DNA from: Planctomycetota bacterium
GTDB lineage: Bacteria; Planctomycetota; UBA1135; UBA2386
Assembly: GCA_020638655.1 (NCBI GenBank)
Contig: JACKIC010000003.1
Coordinates: 62,001 to 126,000, forward strand
Reading direction: 5' to 3'
DNA: 64,000 bases
The first letter of the stretch is position 1. Every line of letters begins with the position of its first letter. The notes beneath the pieces were generated by a model, which was not told the origin of the DNA, searched no databases, and was given only the letters and a program-made list of their open reading frames with translations. The translations under genes were made by a program, and so were the position numbers. Below, piece after piece: positions 50,776 through 60,085 of this stretch.

Positions 50776-52458
50776 TCAGTTGACGTTCACGGCGAGCGCA
50801 TTCGTCGCCACCGCGCCGCCCTGGTTGGCCCCGGGGGTCAGCAGTAGCGCGCCGAAGTGCAGCGTGAACGCGCCGAAGCCCGGCGGGATCGCCAGCTGCA
50901 GCGCGGCGTTGCCCGACGGATCGGTGACCGCGAGGTTGCTCGACAGCGGCGTGAGGAACACCGCGCAGTCGGGCATGCCGAGCACGCCGAGGTCGAACGG
51001 CGGCACCAGGCAGTCGAAGCCGGCGAACACAACGCCGGGCGTGTTCGTCGGGGCGTCGGTGATGCGGAACGAGAAGTTGGTCCCGGTCTGCGGCACCGTG
51101 TCACTCGCCAACCGCGGCAGCTGCGGCAGGTTGCCCTGGCACGCGAGGCCCCACTCGACGGTGCGCGCGGCGGAGGCCAGGCGCATGAAGTCGACATAGC
51201 CGGCGGCGCGGCTGGTCGGTGTGCCGCTGAAGACGACCATCGGGCCGCTGTGCACGGCTTCGGCGCGCAACCCGTCGACCTGCTTGAAGGTGTCGTCTTC
51301 GCTGCTGGTCAAGAGCGGCACGCCGGGCGTGGTCGCGGGGTCGGGGATCACCACGGCGCCGCCCGACGGGCCCGGGGTCAGGATGCGCGCGTAGAGGTTC
51401 TGGTAGTTCTCGCTCGCGCGCGCGAACACCGCGTAGACGGCGCCGTTCTCGGCGCGCGCCAGCGTGTAGTGTTGGAACGTGGTGTTGCCGGCCGTCAGCG
51501 ACGGATCGGACTCGACCAGCGAGATCGTCCAGGTGCTGTAGTTGTTGCTCGGCGAGGCGAACGCGACCTCGAGGGCGCCGCCGGCCGGATTGGGCGAGCC
51601 GACCGAGTAGAGGATGTAGAGGTTGCCGGCGTCGTCGGTCGCGATGTGGCTGCTGTTGGTCGAACGCATGTTGGCCTGGTTGGTGCCGTAGAGCGGCACG
51701 TCGCTGGCCGTGACGTATTGCAGCGTCGTCGCGTCGAACGCGCGATAACGGATCCCGTAGAGCCCACCGTTGGTGCGGAAGCTCATGTGGAACACCTCGC
51801 CGATGGCCTGCGCGCTGGCGAGCATGCCGTAGGTGTCGGTGTTGCAGCGGTACGGACCCTGGAAGGCCGCGTCGCCGCGGCGCTTCACCATGATCCCGCC
51901 CGACCACGGGGCCAGCCCGCTCATCGTCGGCGTGCTGTTGGTGTTGTAGGTGATGCCGATCGTGCCGCCGGTCGTGACCGAGATGTCGTTGGGATAGAAC
52001 TGGTTCGTCGATGCCGTGCCGGTGAGCAGCTGATCGGGCTGGCCGACCCACGTCAGCGTGCTGGTGTCGAACGCTTGGTAGAAGAGGTGCGAGTACGAGC
52101 CGCCGTTGGTGGCGTGCCAGGTCACGTGCAGCAGGTCGCAGCTGCGGTCGGCGACCACGGCGCCGCGGCCGTCTCCGGGGGTCGGCGTGTCGGCGACCGG
52201 TGACCAGGTCGCGCCCTGATCGGTCGAGATGTAGAGCGTCAGCGTGGTGCCGGCCTGGGTGCCCGAGCCGTCGAGTTCGCGCACCAGGCACCACAGCGCG
52301 CCGCTGGGTTGCGCGGCGAGGCTGCGCGTCCAACTGCTCGACAGGCGCACCGTTGCCGGCGAGACGCCGGCGCGCACGGTGCCGACCTGGGCGAAGACGG
52401 GACCACAGAGCAGCGCACAGGCGGAAAGCGCGACGGTGGGGATTCGGAGCGTGGGCAT
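50776..52458 (-). CDS. secreted BNR/sialidase-like propeller protein with C-terminal module
   Basis: 560 residues: a signal peptide (MPTLRIPTVALSACALLCGPVFAQ) and a beta-propeller-like body (about 30-430) with an Asp-box (ISTDQGATWSPV) and blade strands such as LLHVTWHATNGGSYSHLFYQAF and SSHIATDDAGNLYILYSVG. The lineage-specific C-terminal module occupies about 437-560 (WGLACQGNLPQL, FDLGVLGMPDC, LAIPPGFGAFTLHFGALLL, ATNALAVNVN). Catalytic residues of true sialidases are not evident, so binding is as likely as hydrolysis. AAGGAGA precedes the ATG at 52458 at good distance. Confidence 0.78.
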   Translation of the reverse strand: MPTLRIPTVALSACALLCGPVFAQVGTVRAGVSPATVRLSSSWTRSLAAQPSGALWCLVRELDGSGTQAGTTLTLYISTDQGATWSPVADTPTPGDGRGAVVADRSCDLLHVTWHATNGGSYSHLFYQAFDTSTLTWVGQPDQLLTGTASTNQFYPNDISVTTGGTIGITYNTNSTPTMSGLAPWSGGIMVKRRGDAAFQGPYRCNTDTYGMLASAQAIGEVFHMSFRTNGGLYGIRYRAFDATTLQYVTASDVPLYGTNQANMRSTNSSHIATDDAGNLYILYSVGSPNPAGGALEVAFASPSNNYSTWTISLVESDPSLTAGNTTFQHYTLARAENGAVYAVFARASENYQNLYARILTPGPSGGAVVIPDPATTPGVPLLTSSEDDTFKQVDGLRAEAVHSGPMVVFSGTPTSRAAGYVDFMRLASAARTVEWGLACQGNLPQLPRLASDTVPQTGTNFSFRITDAPTNTPGVVFAGFDCLVPPFDLGVLGMPDCAVFLTPLSSNLAVTDPSGNAALQLAIPPGFGAFTLHFGALLLTPGANQGGAVATNALAVNVN

Positions 52459-52623
52459 GGTTCTCCTTGGTGGTGGGCGGGCCAGGTGCGGCGAGCGTAG
52501 GCCGCGCGGCCGTCCGTGCCCGATCCTGCGCCGATCGGGCGTGTACCAAGGATGCCTCGGCAACGGGCCGGCGCTGGCCGTGGGCCTACCATCCCGGCCT
52601 CCCCGATTCGTCTCGGACACACC

Positions 52624-53646
52624 ATGCGTATCACCTCGACCTCGTGCCTCGTCGGCCTCTGCCTCTCCCTGTCCTTGTCTTCGCTGTCGGCGCAGACGGG
52701 CGTCACCACGCTCTACGCCGGCGGCAACAGCCTGAACTCGCCCGGTTCGGTGATGTTCGACGCCACGGTGCTCAACCCCGATGGCCTCGTCGTCACCAGC
52801 TTCGACATCAACTGCGAGAACACGCGAAACGGGCCGATCGGCTCGGTGTTCCAGATCGACATCTACATCACGGCGCTCGGCGGCACCTACGTCGGCAACG
52901 AAGGCAATCCGGCGGTCTGGACCAAGGTCGCCGAGGGCACCGGGGTCTCGGGCGCCATCTCCACGCCGACGCCGGTCGACACCAGCGACTTCTTCCTGCC
53001 GCAAGGCCGCTTCGGCATGGCGATCAACTTCGTGATCCCGACCGGCGCCCTGGGCACCGCGTTCGCCTACACCAACGGCACCGGGCTCAACCAGTCCTAC
53101 GCCGACGCCAACCTGCAGCTCGATCTGGGCTCCTCGGGCAGCGGCATCTTCAGCCCAACGGTCTACACGCCGCGCGTCTTCAACGGCACGGTCTACTACG
53201 AGGCGGGCACCAACGCCGCCTACGGACCGTACGGCACGGGCTGCGACGGCGGCGCGCCACAGGGTGTGCCGGTGCTGCGCCCGAGTGTCGCCAACCCGCG
53301 GCCCGTGCTCGGCGCGATCTGGGAACAGGACCTCACCAACCTCTCGGCGACGCCGGGGCTCGGCATCATGGTGTTCGGTCTCTCGACGCAGACCTGGGGC
53401 CCTTGGCAGCTGCCGCTCGATCTGGGCATGTTCGGCATGCCGGGTTGCCTCACCTACCTGCCGCCCGACGCGAGCGTGTTCTTCGTGCACCTCGGCGGCA
53501 GCCACACCTACCTGACCGGGTTCCCCAACAACCAGGCGTTCGCGGGCCTCGCCCTCGGCACCCAGGCGGTGATGCTCGATGCGGCCGCGACCAACGCGGT
53601 CGGCGCGACGGTCACCAACCTGTGCGCGGGGCGCGTCGGCAACTGA
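52624..53646 (+). CDS. secreted protein with lineage-specific C-terminal module
   Basis: 340 residues: a signal peptide (1-23) and an N-terminal beta-sandwich (about 25-195; FDATVLNPDGLVVTSFDINCEN, VFQIDIYITALGGTYVGNEGNP, RFGMAINFVIP). The C-terminal module follows, with YGTGC (C207), ANPRPVLGAIW, VFGLSTQTWGPWQLPLDLGMFGMPGC (C275) and a terminal TNAVGATVTN segment. The N-terminal part resembles that of the protein at 20888-21919. No enzyme motif. It diverges from the propeller gene across 165 bp. Confidence 0.75.
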   Translation: MRITSTSCLVGLCLSLSLSSLSAQTGVTTLYAGGNSLNSPGSVMFDATVLNPDGLVVTSFDINCENTRNGPIGSVFQIDIYITALGGTYVGNEGNPAVWTKVAEGTGVSGAISTPTPVDTSDFFLPQGRFGMAINFVIPTGALGTAFAYTNGTGLNQSYADANLQLDLGSSGSGIFSPTVYTPRVFNGTVYYEAGTNAAYGPYGTGCDGGAPQGVPVLRPSVANPRPVLGAIWEQDLTNLSATPGLGIMVFGLSTQTWGPWQLPLDLGMFGMPGCLTYLPPDASVFFVHLGGSHTYLTGFPNNQAFAGLALGTQAVMLDAAATNAVGATVTNLCAGRVGN

Positions 53647-53653
53647 GCACCGC

Positions 53654-55990
53654 CTACCCGCGTCGCGAAGCGGCGGCGGTGCTGCGCCGCCGCTGCGCGC
53701 AGCACGCGAGGATCAGGCCGCTGCCGACGAGCAGCAGCGTGCCCGGCTCGGGAACGGGCGAGGTACCGACGAGATCCTGCGGCTCGGCGCCGATGCGCGC
53801 GGTCGCGTCCAGGCCGTGGTCCTCGTAGTCGGAGGGCTTCTCGAGCACGACTGCGCCGGCGCCCGCGGTGACGAGCCGGTAACGCGCGGCGAGTCGCATC
53901 GCCTCGTCGTCCTTGCCCATGCCGCGGCTGCGGCGCGCTGCGGTCGCGGCCCAGAGCCGCGCGAGCTGGTCGTCGACGATCGCCGCGTCGGCCGGCGCGA
54001 CGTCGGCGCGTTCGCAGACGCGCAGGAATGCGCCGGTGCCGCCGAAGGCGTCGCAGGAGACGCCGCGCTGCGCTGCCGCGGCGAGTGCGCGCAGACCGTC
54101 GGTGCCGGCCCGACCCGGCGCGAGGTCGAGCAGCCAGGGAGCGACCGCGGCGTCGTCGCGCACGCGGTTGGGCCCATCGTGCAAGGCCACGGCGAAGATC
54201 GGCTGGTCGTTGTCCGCTGGCGGCCGGGGCCGGTCGTCGACCATCGCGCAGGCGCCGTGCAGCCAGAAGACGCGGCGGCCCTCCTGCGCGGCGAGTTGGC
54301 GCGCGCGCAGCAGCGCGGCGCGCGCATCGACCCCACCGGGCCCGGCCTCGCCGGTGAGCCAGGCGCGCAGCGCGGCGTCGTCGGCGCGGCCGCTGCGCTC
54401 GGCGTAGCCGTCGCCGTGCACCACCAGCACGTTGCACACGGTCGCCGCCGCGAACGCGTCGAGCACGGTCGCGAGGTCGGGCACACGCTGCAGCACGGTG
54501 GTCGAGGCCTCGACCACCAGCACGGCTGCGGTCAGCGGCCGTGGCGGCGGCGCCGGCAGCAGGTGCTGCACCACCAGGCCGTCGGCGTCGGTCGAGACCG
54601 CCTTGGTCGCGCCGCGCGGCACGGCGATCGGCAGCGCCAGGTGCGCGTCGTCCAGGGTCTTGCGGAACGGTTCTGGCAGGCCGTCGATCACGACCTCGTG
54701 ACCCTCGCGCGGCGCGGGCGCGTCGCTGCTGACGCGCGGCAGCAGCAGCTCGTTGCCGTCCTTGCCCAGCCGCAGCGGCACGGTGCAGCGCACGCGCGCG
54801 CGCATCGGTGGCCCCGTCTCTTCGAGCGGGAACAGCCGCAGCCGCAGGTGGCCGGGGCTCAGTTCGCGCAGCAGCGCGGGGTCGCGCGCCTTGGCGGTCA
54901 CCGCTTCATAGGCGCGCTGGACGCGTTCCTGCGCGGCGAAGGCCGCGGGCCGCTCGACGTCGCCGATCCACAGCGACAGGCCGCTCGCCACGGCGCCCGT
55001 GGGCAGCTGCAGCTCGAAGATGCCCTCGGTGGGCCGCTGCCGCTTGCCGGACGCCGTCACCAGCCAGTCGACGCGCGCCACGGCGGCGTCCCGGTCGACC
55101 TGGACCTCGAACCGCGACCCTCGCCAGACGGTCTGCGTCCAGCGGCGGCGCGCCGACTCGTATTCGCGCTGCTCCCAGGCGCCCGGCAGTTCGCGCCAGT
55201 CGATGCCGTGCGCCCGATACATCGCCAGTTGCGCTGCCTCGGCGCTGACCGCAGCGCGTTCGAAGTAGTCCAAGAACCACCAGCGGGTGTGGGGTCGGCC
55301 GAGCACGAGCAGGGGAAGGCGATAGTCGACGAGGTCGATCCCGTTCTGGCACGCCACCAGCTGCGGCGCGATCGGCGCGCGCCGCACTGCCTGCGCCAGC
55401 CGCTCGATCTCGGCGCCGTCGCGGCTGCCCTCGCGCATCGCCAAGGCCAGTTGCTGCAGCGCGCGCGGGTGGAGGCTGGTCTCGGGGTTGCCCCAGACGG
55501 CCCACACCACGGGCAGCACGGCGGCGCCGCCGGCCAGGAGCAGGAGCCGGGCCTGTGAACGTCCGGCGGCGCGCCAGTCGGACACGAGCTTGGGCCACAG
55601 ACGAATCAGCCCGAGCAGGCACCAGTAGGGGGCCATCGCGAGCACGCCGAGGCCGGCGAAGAAGATCGCGACGATGATCAAGTCGGCCGCCGCCAGTTCG
55701 ACCAGCGCGTAGAGCAGCGACGTGCCGGTGACGAAGCCCGTCGCCGCGGCGCGCAGCGAGAGGTGCCTCGGTGCGTGCCAGGCCCCGGCCTGCAGCAGCA
55801 GGTTGGCAGTGACGGCGAGGAAGGCGACGACGCGGTGGGCGGTGCTCGGAAACAACAGGTGGAACTGGCTGAGCGCGCCGGTGACCAGCTCGGCGATCAG
55901 GCCGACGAACGGCAGCACGCCGAACACGATGATCGCGCAGCCGGCGGCGATCCGCGGGTCAGGAGGCGCTGGCTGGCTTGGACTTTGCAT
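53654..55990 (-). CDS. PEP-CTERM membrane protein with VIT-like domain
   Basis: 778 residues. Four N-terminal membrane segments (about 14-38, 48-68, 80-130, 148-168) lead to a large soluble region containing a VIT-like beta domain (about 300-420; VWRGSRFEVQVDRDAAVARVDWLV, TEGIFELQLPTGAVASGLSLWIGDVERPA). A VWA-like Rossmann part follows (about 500-650; TAAVLVVEASTTVLQRVPDLATVLDAF). The end is a PEP-CTERM sorting signal: VPEPGTLLLVGSGLILACC and a basic RRRS tail. The arrangement resembles MSEP-CTERM proteins, so an exosortase should exist elsewhere in the genome. Stops are 7 bp apart with the convergent gene. Confidence 0.75.
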   Translation of the reverse strand: MQSPSQPAPPDPRIAAGCAIIVFGVLPFVGLIAELVTGALSQFHLLFPSTAHRVVAFLAVTANLLLQAGAWHAPRHLSLRAAATGFVTGTSLLYALVELAAADLIIVAIFFAGLGVLAMAPYWCLLGLIRLWPKLVSDWRAAGRSQARLLLLAGGAAVLPVVWAVWGNPETSLHPRALQQLALAMREGSRDGAEIERLAQAVRRAPIAPQLVACQNGIDLVDYRLPLLVLGRPHTRWWFLDYFERAAVSAEAAQLAMYRAHGIDWRELPGAWEQREYESARRRWTQTVWRGSRFEVQVDRDAAVARVDWLVTASGKRQRPTEGIFELQLPTGAVASGLSLWIGDVERPAAFAAQERVQRAYEAVTAKARDPALLRELSPGHLRLRLFPLEETGPPMRARVRCTVPLRLGKDGNELLLPRVSSDAPAPREGHEVVIDGLPEPFRKTLDDAHLALPIAVPRGATKAVSTDADGLVVQHLLPAPPPRPLTAAVLVVEASTTVLQRVPDLATVLDAFAAATVCNVLVVHGDGYAERSGRADDAALRAWLTGEAGPGGVDARAALLRARQLAAQEGRRVFWLHGACAMVDDRPRPPADNDQPIFAVALHDGPNRVRDDAAVAPWLLDLAPGRAGTDGLRALAAAAQRGVSCDAFGGTGAFLRVCERADVAPADAAIVDDQLARLWAATAARRSRGMGKDDEAMRLAARYRLVTAGAGAVVLEKPSDYEDHGLDATARIGAEPQDLVGTSPVPEPGTLLLVGSGLILACCAQRRRSTAAASRRG

Positions 55991-56074
55991 CGCAAAGAGA
56001 TGAGAGCTGGCTCCTCGAGGGCTGGCAAGCCCCGCACGATGCGGCGGGCCGTGCTGGGGCTGCGCGGCGCCGGG

Positions 56075-57745
56075 TCACGGCGCGCGCAGTTCGATCGTGA
56101 GCTGCGTCGCCGGGCTGTCGGGGGTCCAGCCCGGTCCGTCGCCGAGCGCGGTCGGTCGCCCGGCGGCGATCGGTCCCAGCCACGGGAACGTCGCGACGGT
56201 GGCGTCGCCGAGCTGCAGGGTCGCCGGCGGCGAACTGCTGTGTTGGTGGATGCGCAGCGGGCCCTGCGTGGCCACCAACCAGCAGCCGTCGAGCACCGGC
56301 GCGGGCCCCGCGTCGCTGGCTGCGGCGCGCCACCAGAGGCCCGCGCGTCGCCCGCCGACGACGGGGTTGGTCATAGCTGCGCTCTCGGAGATCTCGACCT
56401 CGTGATCGACGACGATGCTGCGTTCTTCGCCGACGAATGCCTGGGCCGTTCGGTCGAACAGCACCGGCTGGTGGATCGCGGCGATCGTCCGGTCGCCGCT
56501 GCGCAGCTCGCAACGCAGTTCGCGCGTCGTCGCGCAGGCGGACAGCAGCTGATCGACGAGCGCCGCACAGCGGTCGACGAGCTTGGTGTCCCCTGCGACG
56601 ATCGCCGTGCCGGCGTGGACCTCGACCGCGGCTCCGGTCGCCTCGCCGAGCAACATACGCAGCGGTTCCTCCTGCATGCGGGGTCCGCGCGGTCCGCGCG
56701 CGTCGAGCGGTGAGCCGTCGTCGCCAGGCACGTCGAAGACGCGCGGCAGGCCGAGCACCAGGGGCGCTGCGGTCAGTGCGCTGACCGCGAGCCGGCCGCC
56801 GTCGTTGCCGCGCGGCGGCGCCGGTGCCGCGAAGGCGGCGCGCACCACGAGCAGGAAGTCGGCGGGGCCGCGCCCGTCCATGCGACCGCTGACCAGCAGC
56901 GCGCCGCCGCTGTCGACGCTGCCAGCGAACGTCAGGTAGGCGGTGCGGTGCCGGGGCAGGTTCACCGTCGGCTGGCCGTTGGGGCCGGTGGCGAGTTCCG
57001 TGGTCGCGACGTGCTCGCTGAGCAGCCAGTCTCCTTCGAGCAGCAGCCGGTCGCCGGGCAGCGCGTGCACCGCCAGGCCAACTTTGACGCCTTCGAACGC
57101 CGCATCGACCTTGGGATCGCTGATGCGCGAGGACTGCGCGACCTCGACGTCGACGTCGCGCACGATGCCGAGCCAGTGCTCGCGGCCGAGGAAGACCTGG
57201 CCGCCGCCGCGGGTCACGGTGCGGGCGTGCCACCGCGGCGTGGCCGAGGCGAGCAGTTGCTGCAGCTGCGCAGGGCTGGCGACGCAGTCCGGCAACGGCC
57301 CCGATGGCAGCGGCAGGTGCCAGGCTTCGACGAGGATCGGTCGCGCCACGTCGGCGAGCAGGCGTTCGAGTTCGTCGCGGCAGGCGATCACGGCGGTGTC
57401 GGCGCCGCGCAGGACGACGGAGGGCGTGTTGGTCCGTTGCCCGCCGCCGCCCTCGTCCGCGAGGATTACGTCGACGGCGAGCTCGCCGCGTTCGATCGCG
57501 GCCGCGTGGTGCGCACGCAGCACGTCGACGGGCCACAGGCGCTGCGTCGGCTCGCGCCCGGCACCCGGCGATCGGGGCGAGTTCGAGGAGTCGCTCGGCA
57601 GCGCGCTGGCCGCGCCCACGGTGCCGAGCTGCTGGTCGGGGCTCGCGAACGGCGCCAGCGAGCGTTGCAGCACCATCGGCCGCTGGGCGGACAGCGCGGC
57701 GGTGGGGGCGAGGACGAGGGACAGGCCGATGACGACACGGAGCAT
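56075..57745 (-). CDS. secreted protein of unknown function
   Basis: 556 residues with a signal peptide (MLRVVIGLSLVLAPTAALSAQ) and no recognised family. There are two regions of similar plan (about 90-310 and 370-470), each with an alternating strand/helix core: VLRGADTAVIACRDELERLLADVARPI in the first and EVHAGTAIVAGDTKLVDRCAALVDQLLSACATTRELRCEL in the second. These resemble the small alpha/beta secretin-type or STN-like repeats (residues near VEVHAGTAIVAG). No catalytic residues are seen. It shares a 98-bp divergent gap with the phosphodiesterase gene. Confidence 0.55.
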   Translation of the reverse strand: MLRVVIGLSLVLAPTAALSAQRPMVLQRSLAPFASPDQQLGTVGAASALPSDSSNSPRSPGAGREPTQRLWPVDVLRAHHAAAIERGELAVDVILADEGGGGQRTNTPSVVLRGADTAVIACRDELERLLADVARPILVEAWHLPLPSGPLPDCVASPAQLQQLLASATPRWHARTVTRGGGQVFLGREHWLGIVRDVDVEVAQSSRISDPKVDAAFEGVKVGLAVHALPGDRLLLEGDWLLSEHVATTELATGPNGQPTVNLPRHRTAYLTFAGSVDSGGALLVSGRMDGRGPADFLLVVRAAFAAPAPPRGNDGGRLAVSALTAAPLVLGLPRVFDVPGDDGSPLDARGPRGPRMQEEPLRMLLGEATGAAVEVHAGTAIVAGDTKLVDRCAALVDQLLSACATTRELRCELRSGDRTIAAIHQPVLFDRTAQAFVGEERSIVVDHEVEISESAAMTNPVVGGRRAGLWWRAAASDAGPAPVLDGCWLVATQGPLRIHQHSSSPPATLQLGDATVATFPWLGPIAAGRPTALGDGPGWTPDSPATQLTIELRAP

Positions 57746-57843
57746 CGGCGCAGCATAGCCCTGAGGGCGCGCGCGAGGCGCAGGTGTGGTGGCGGCGCGA
57801 AAGACCGCGGTGCGCGGTCGCGATCGGGCGCCCTCGCGCTCCA

Positions 57844-58668
57844 ATGCTCGCGATGCGCCTTGCCCGAGTCCTGCTCTGTCTGCTGCTGGCGACGGCCTGT
57901 GCCGCGCCGTCGCCATTGGCGTCCGCCGACGATTCGGTCGCGCGCCACCTGCACGGCCACAACGACTATCTGCAGCCGGTGCCGCTGCGCCGCGCGATCG
58001 AACTCGGCCTCGGCAGCGTCGAGGCCGACGTCTTCCTCGACGGCGGCGAGCTGCGCGTCGGGCACGAGACCTGGCAGCTGCGTGCGGGGCGCACGCTGCG
58101 GTCGATGTACCTCGACCCCCTGCGCGAACTCGTCGCGTCGAGCCCCGAGGCGTTCGCCGTCAGCGGGCCGCCGTTCGTGCTGCTCGTCGACATCAAGAAG
58201 GACGGCGCGGCGGTCTACGCCGAGCTGCGCCGCGAGTTGGCGCAGTTCGAGGGCATGCTGACCCGCTTCGTCGACGGTCAGGTGCGGCGCGGTGCGGTCA
58301 CGGTGATCCTCTCGGGGGATCGTCCCCGAGCCCTCGTCGCCGCCGATCGCGATCGGCTGTGCGCGCTCGACGGCCGCCTCGGCGACCTCGCCGGCGACCC
58401 GCCCATCGACCTCGTGCCGTGGATCAGCGACAGCTGGTCGCGGGTGAGCGACTGGACCGGCAGCGACGAACTGTTGCCCGAAGAGCGCACGAGGATCGCG
58501 ACGCTTGTCGCACAGGCGCATGCCCAGGGGCGCGAGCTGCGCTTCTGGGGCGCGCCGGACCGCGTCGAGGCGTGGCGGGCCCTGTACGAACTCGGCGTCG
58601 ATCGCATCGGCACCGACCGGCCGCGGCAGGCGCTGGCCGCGCTGCGCGGGTTGCCGGCGGCGCGCTAG
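57844..58668 (+). CDS. PLC-like phosphodiesterase lipoprotein (Aim6-like)
   Basis: 274 residues with a lipoprotein-type N terminus (LLLATAC19) and a TIM-barrel phosphodiesterase fold. The core is H37-G-H39-N-D41-Y, E60-A-D62 (SVEADVFLDGG) and H74 (RVGHETWQL), the metal and acid/base positions of GDPD/PI-PLC-like enzymes. FVLLVDIKKDG and VLPWISDSWS-like strands follow, and GVDRIGTDRP ends the barrel. It probably hydrolyses a phosphodiester outside the cytoplasm; substrate unknown. ATGs at 57844 and 57853 both give a good signal. Confidence 0.8.
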   Translation: MLAMRLARVLLCLLLATACAAPSPLASADDSVARHLHGHNDYLQPVPLRRAIELGLGSVEADVFLDGGELRVGHETWQLRAGRTLRSMYLDPLRELVASSPEAFAVSGPPFVLLVDIKKDGAAVYAELRRELAQFEGMLTRFVDGQVRRGAVTVILSGDRPRALVAADRDRLCALDGRLGDLAGDPPIDLVPWISDSWSRVSDWTGSDELLPEERTRIATLVAQAHAQGRELRFWGAPDRVEAWRALYELGVDRIGTDRPRQALAALRGLPAAR

Positions 58669-58672
58669 GCGG

Positions 58673-59662
58673 TCACGCCGGCGACGACGCCTGCTTGAGC
58701 AGCGACTGGATCGCTTCGACGCGCCCGAGCGCGATCAGTACGTCGCCGGCGCCGATCTTGTCGTTCGGCGAAGGCGGCACCAGCAGATCGCCGTTGTTGC
58801 GGCGGATGCCGACGACCATCACGCCTCGCTCGCGCAGCCCGGAGCGCGCCAGGCTCAGACCGACGTAGGGGGCGCGTTCGTCGACCGCCACCTCGGCGAG
58901 GTCCATCGACTTGCCCGGCGCGGTGACCACGGCGAAGAAGTCCTCGACCTGCGGGTTGGCCATCAGCTGCGCCATCTTCGCGGCGCCGGTGGCGTACATG
59001 CTGATCACGCGGTCGGCGCCGGCGCGGCGCAGCTTCTCGGCGTCCTTGTCGGTGGTCGCGCGCGACAGGATCTGCAGGTCCTTGTGCAGCAGGCGCGCCG
59101 ACATCACCACGTAGAGGTTGGCGGCGTCGCTGGGCAGCGTGCAGGCGATGCCGCGCGCCCGATCGATGCGCGCCGCGGCGAGCGTGGCGTCGTCGGTGGC
59201 GTCGCCGATCACCAGCGGCCAGTTCTTCTCGCCGCAGACGATCGCCACGTCGGGGTCCGACTCGACGATCACGAACGGCATGCCGCGCGATGCCAGTTGC
59301 TCACAGAGGCTGCGGCCGAACCGGCCGAAGCCACAGACGATGAAGTGGTCTTGCATCTTCTTGAGGGTGGCCACCATCTTGCTGCGGCCGAGCCACTGGC
59401 CGAGCTGCGCCTTGACGACGACCTCGCCGAGGCTGACGACGCTGTGCATGAACACGCCCAGGCCCGCCACGAGGTAGAAGATCGTGAACAGGCGGCCGCC
59501 CTGGCTCAGCGGGTGGGTCTCGCCGTAGCCGACCGTGGTCAGCGTGATCACGGCCATGTAGAGCGAGTCGAGCAGGCCCCAGCCCTCGATCAGCATGAAG
59601 CCCGCCGTGCCGCAACCCGTGAGTGCGACGAGGGCGATGGCGATGCGCAGGAACTGGGACAT
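58673..59662 (-). CDS. potassium channel with TrkA-N/RCK domain
   Basis: 329 residues: membrane helix 1 (about 5-25), pore helix and selectivity filter TVGYGE (43-48), membrane helix 2 (about 58-80), then an RCK domain with a Rossmann NAD-binding start HFIVCGFGRFGRSLCEQL (about 106-123) and a TrkA-C part (about 240-325). This is the two-helix MthK/Kch layout, so a tetrameric K+ channel gated by a bound ligand. Its stop is 4 bp from the stop of the convergent phosphodiesterase gene. Confidence 0.92.
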   Translation of the reverse strand: MSQFLRIAIALVALTGCGTAGFMLIEGWGLLDSLYMAVITLTTVGYGETHPLSQGGRLFTIFYLVAGLGVFMHSVVSLGEVVVKAQLGQWLGRSKMVATLKKMQDHFIVCGFGRFGRSLCEQLASRGMPFVIVESDPDVAIVCGEKNWPLVIGDATDDATLAAARIDRARGIACTLPSDAANLYVVMSARLLHKDLQILSRATTDKDAEKLRRAGADRVISMYATGAAKMAQLMANPQVEDFFAVVTAPGKSMDLAEVAVDERAPYVGLSLARSGLRERGVMVVGIRRNNGDLLVPPSPNDKIGAGDVLIALGRVEAIQSLLKQASSPA

Positions 59663-59734
59663 CGTGCTCCGGTGCCCTAGAGCATGCCGCGGGCGCCCCC
59701 GCGGATCACCCGTGCTGCGCCGAACCGGGCCCGC

Positions 59735-60040
59735 CTACTTCAGCAGGGCCAGCAGCTCCCGCAGCGTGGTGCCGGCTTCGACGGGATGACGCAGCGGGTG
59801 GCGGTCGATGATCCGGTAGCGGTTGCGGCGTCCGATCCGCTCGACCTGCAGATACCCACCGGCCGCCAGCTCGCCGACGATGCGCTGCACGGCGCGTTCG
59901 GTGATCTCCACTCGTTCGGCGACATCACGAAGGCGCAGCTCCGGGTCCCGGGCCAACAACACCAGCACGTGGGCGTGGTTGGTGAAGAAGGTCCAGGGGG
60001 CGGTCGTGGGGGGCTCGGTCTTCTTGGCCAAGTCGAACAT
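59735..60040 (-). CDS. small winged-helix transcriptional regulator
   Basis: 101 residues with one winged helix-turn-helix domain (about 18-78): HAHVLVLLARDPELRLRDVAERVEITERAVQRIVGELAAGGYLQVERIGRRNRYRI. It has the ArsR/MarR-type layout with the recognition helix at ERAVQRIVGEL and a basic wing GRRNRY. No cysteine metal site is visible. It starts 71 bp from the divergent bicarbonate-transporter gene, with a dyad centred between them, so it probably controls that gene and itself. AGAGG lies before the ATG. Confidence 0.8.
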   Translation of the reverse strand: MFDLAKKTEPPTTAPWTFFTNHAHVLVLLARDPELRLRDVAERVEITERAVQRIVGELAAGGYLQVERIGRRNRYRIIDRHPLRHPVEAGTTLRELLALLK

Positions 60041-60065
60041 GCTAGCACCTCTGAAGATCTCGGAA

Positions 60066-60085
60066 ACACGAATTGTAAATCGTGT
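60066..60085. promoter_or_regulatory. 20-bp dyad, probable operator between regulator and sbtA-like gene
   Basis: ACACGAATTGTAAATCGTGT: six paired bases at each end, one mismatch, two more pairs and a GT centre. It lies 25 bp from the regulator start and 26 bp from the transporter start, in an AT-rich pocket that stands out from the surrounding GC-rich DNA. TTGTAA inside it could serve as a -35 box for the transporter gene. Confidence 0.6.
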
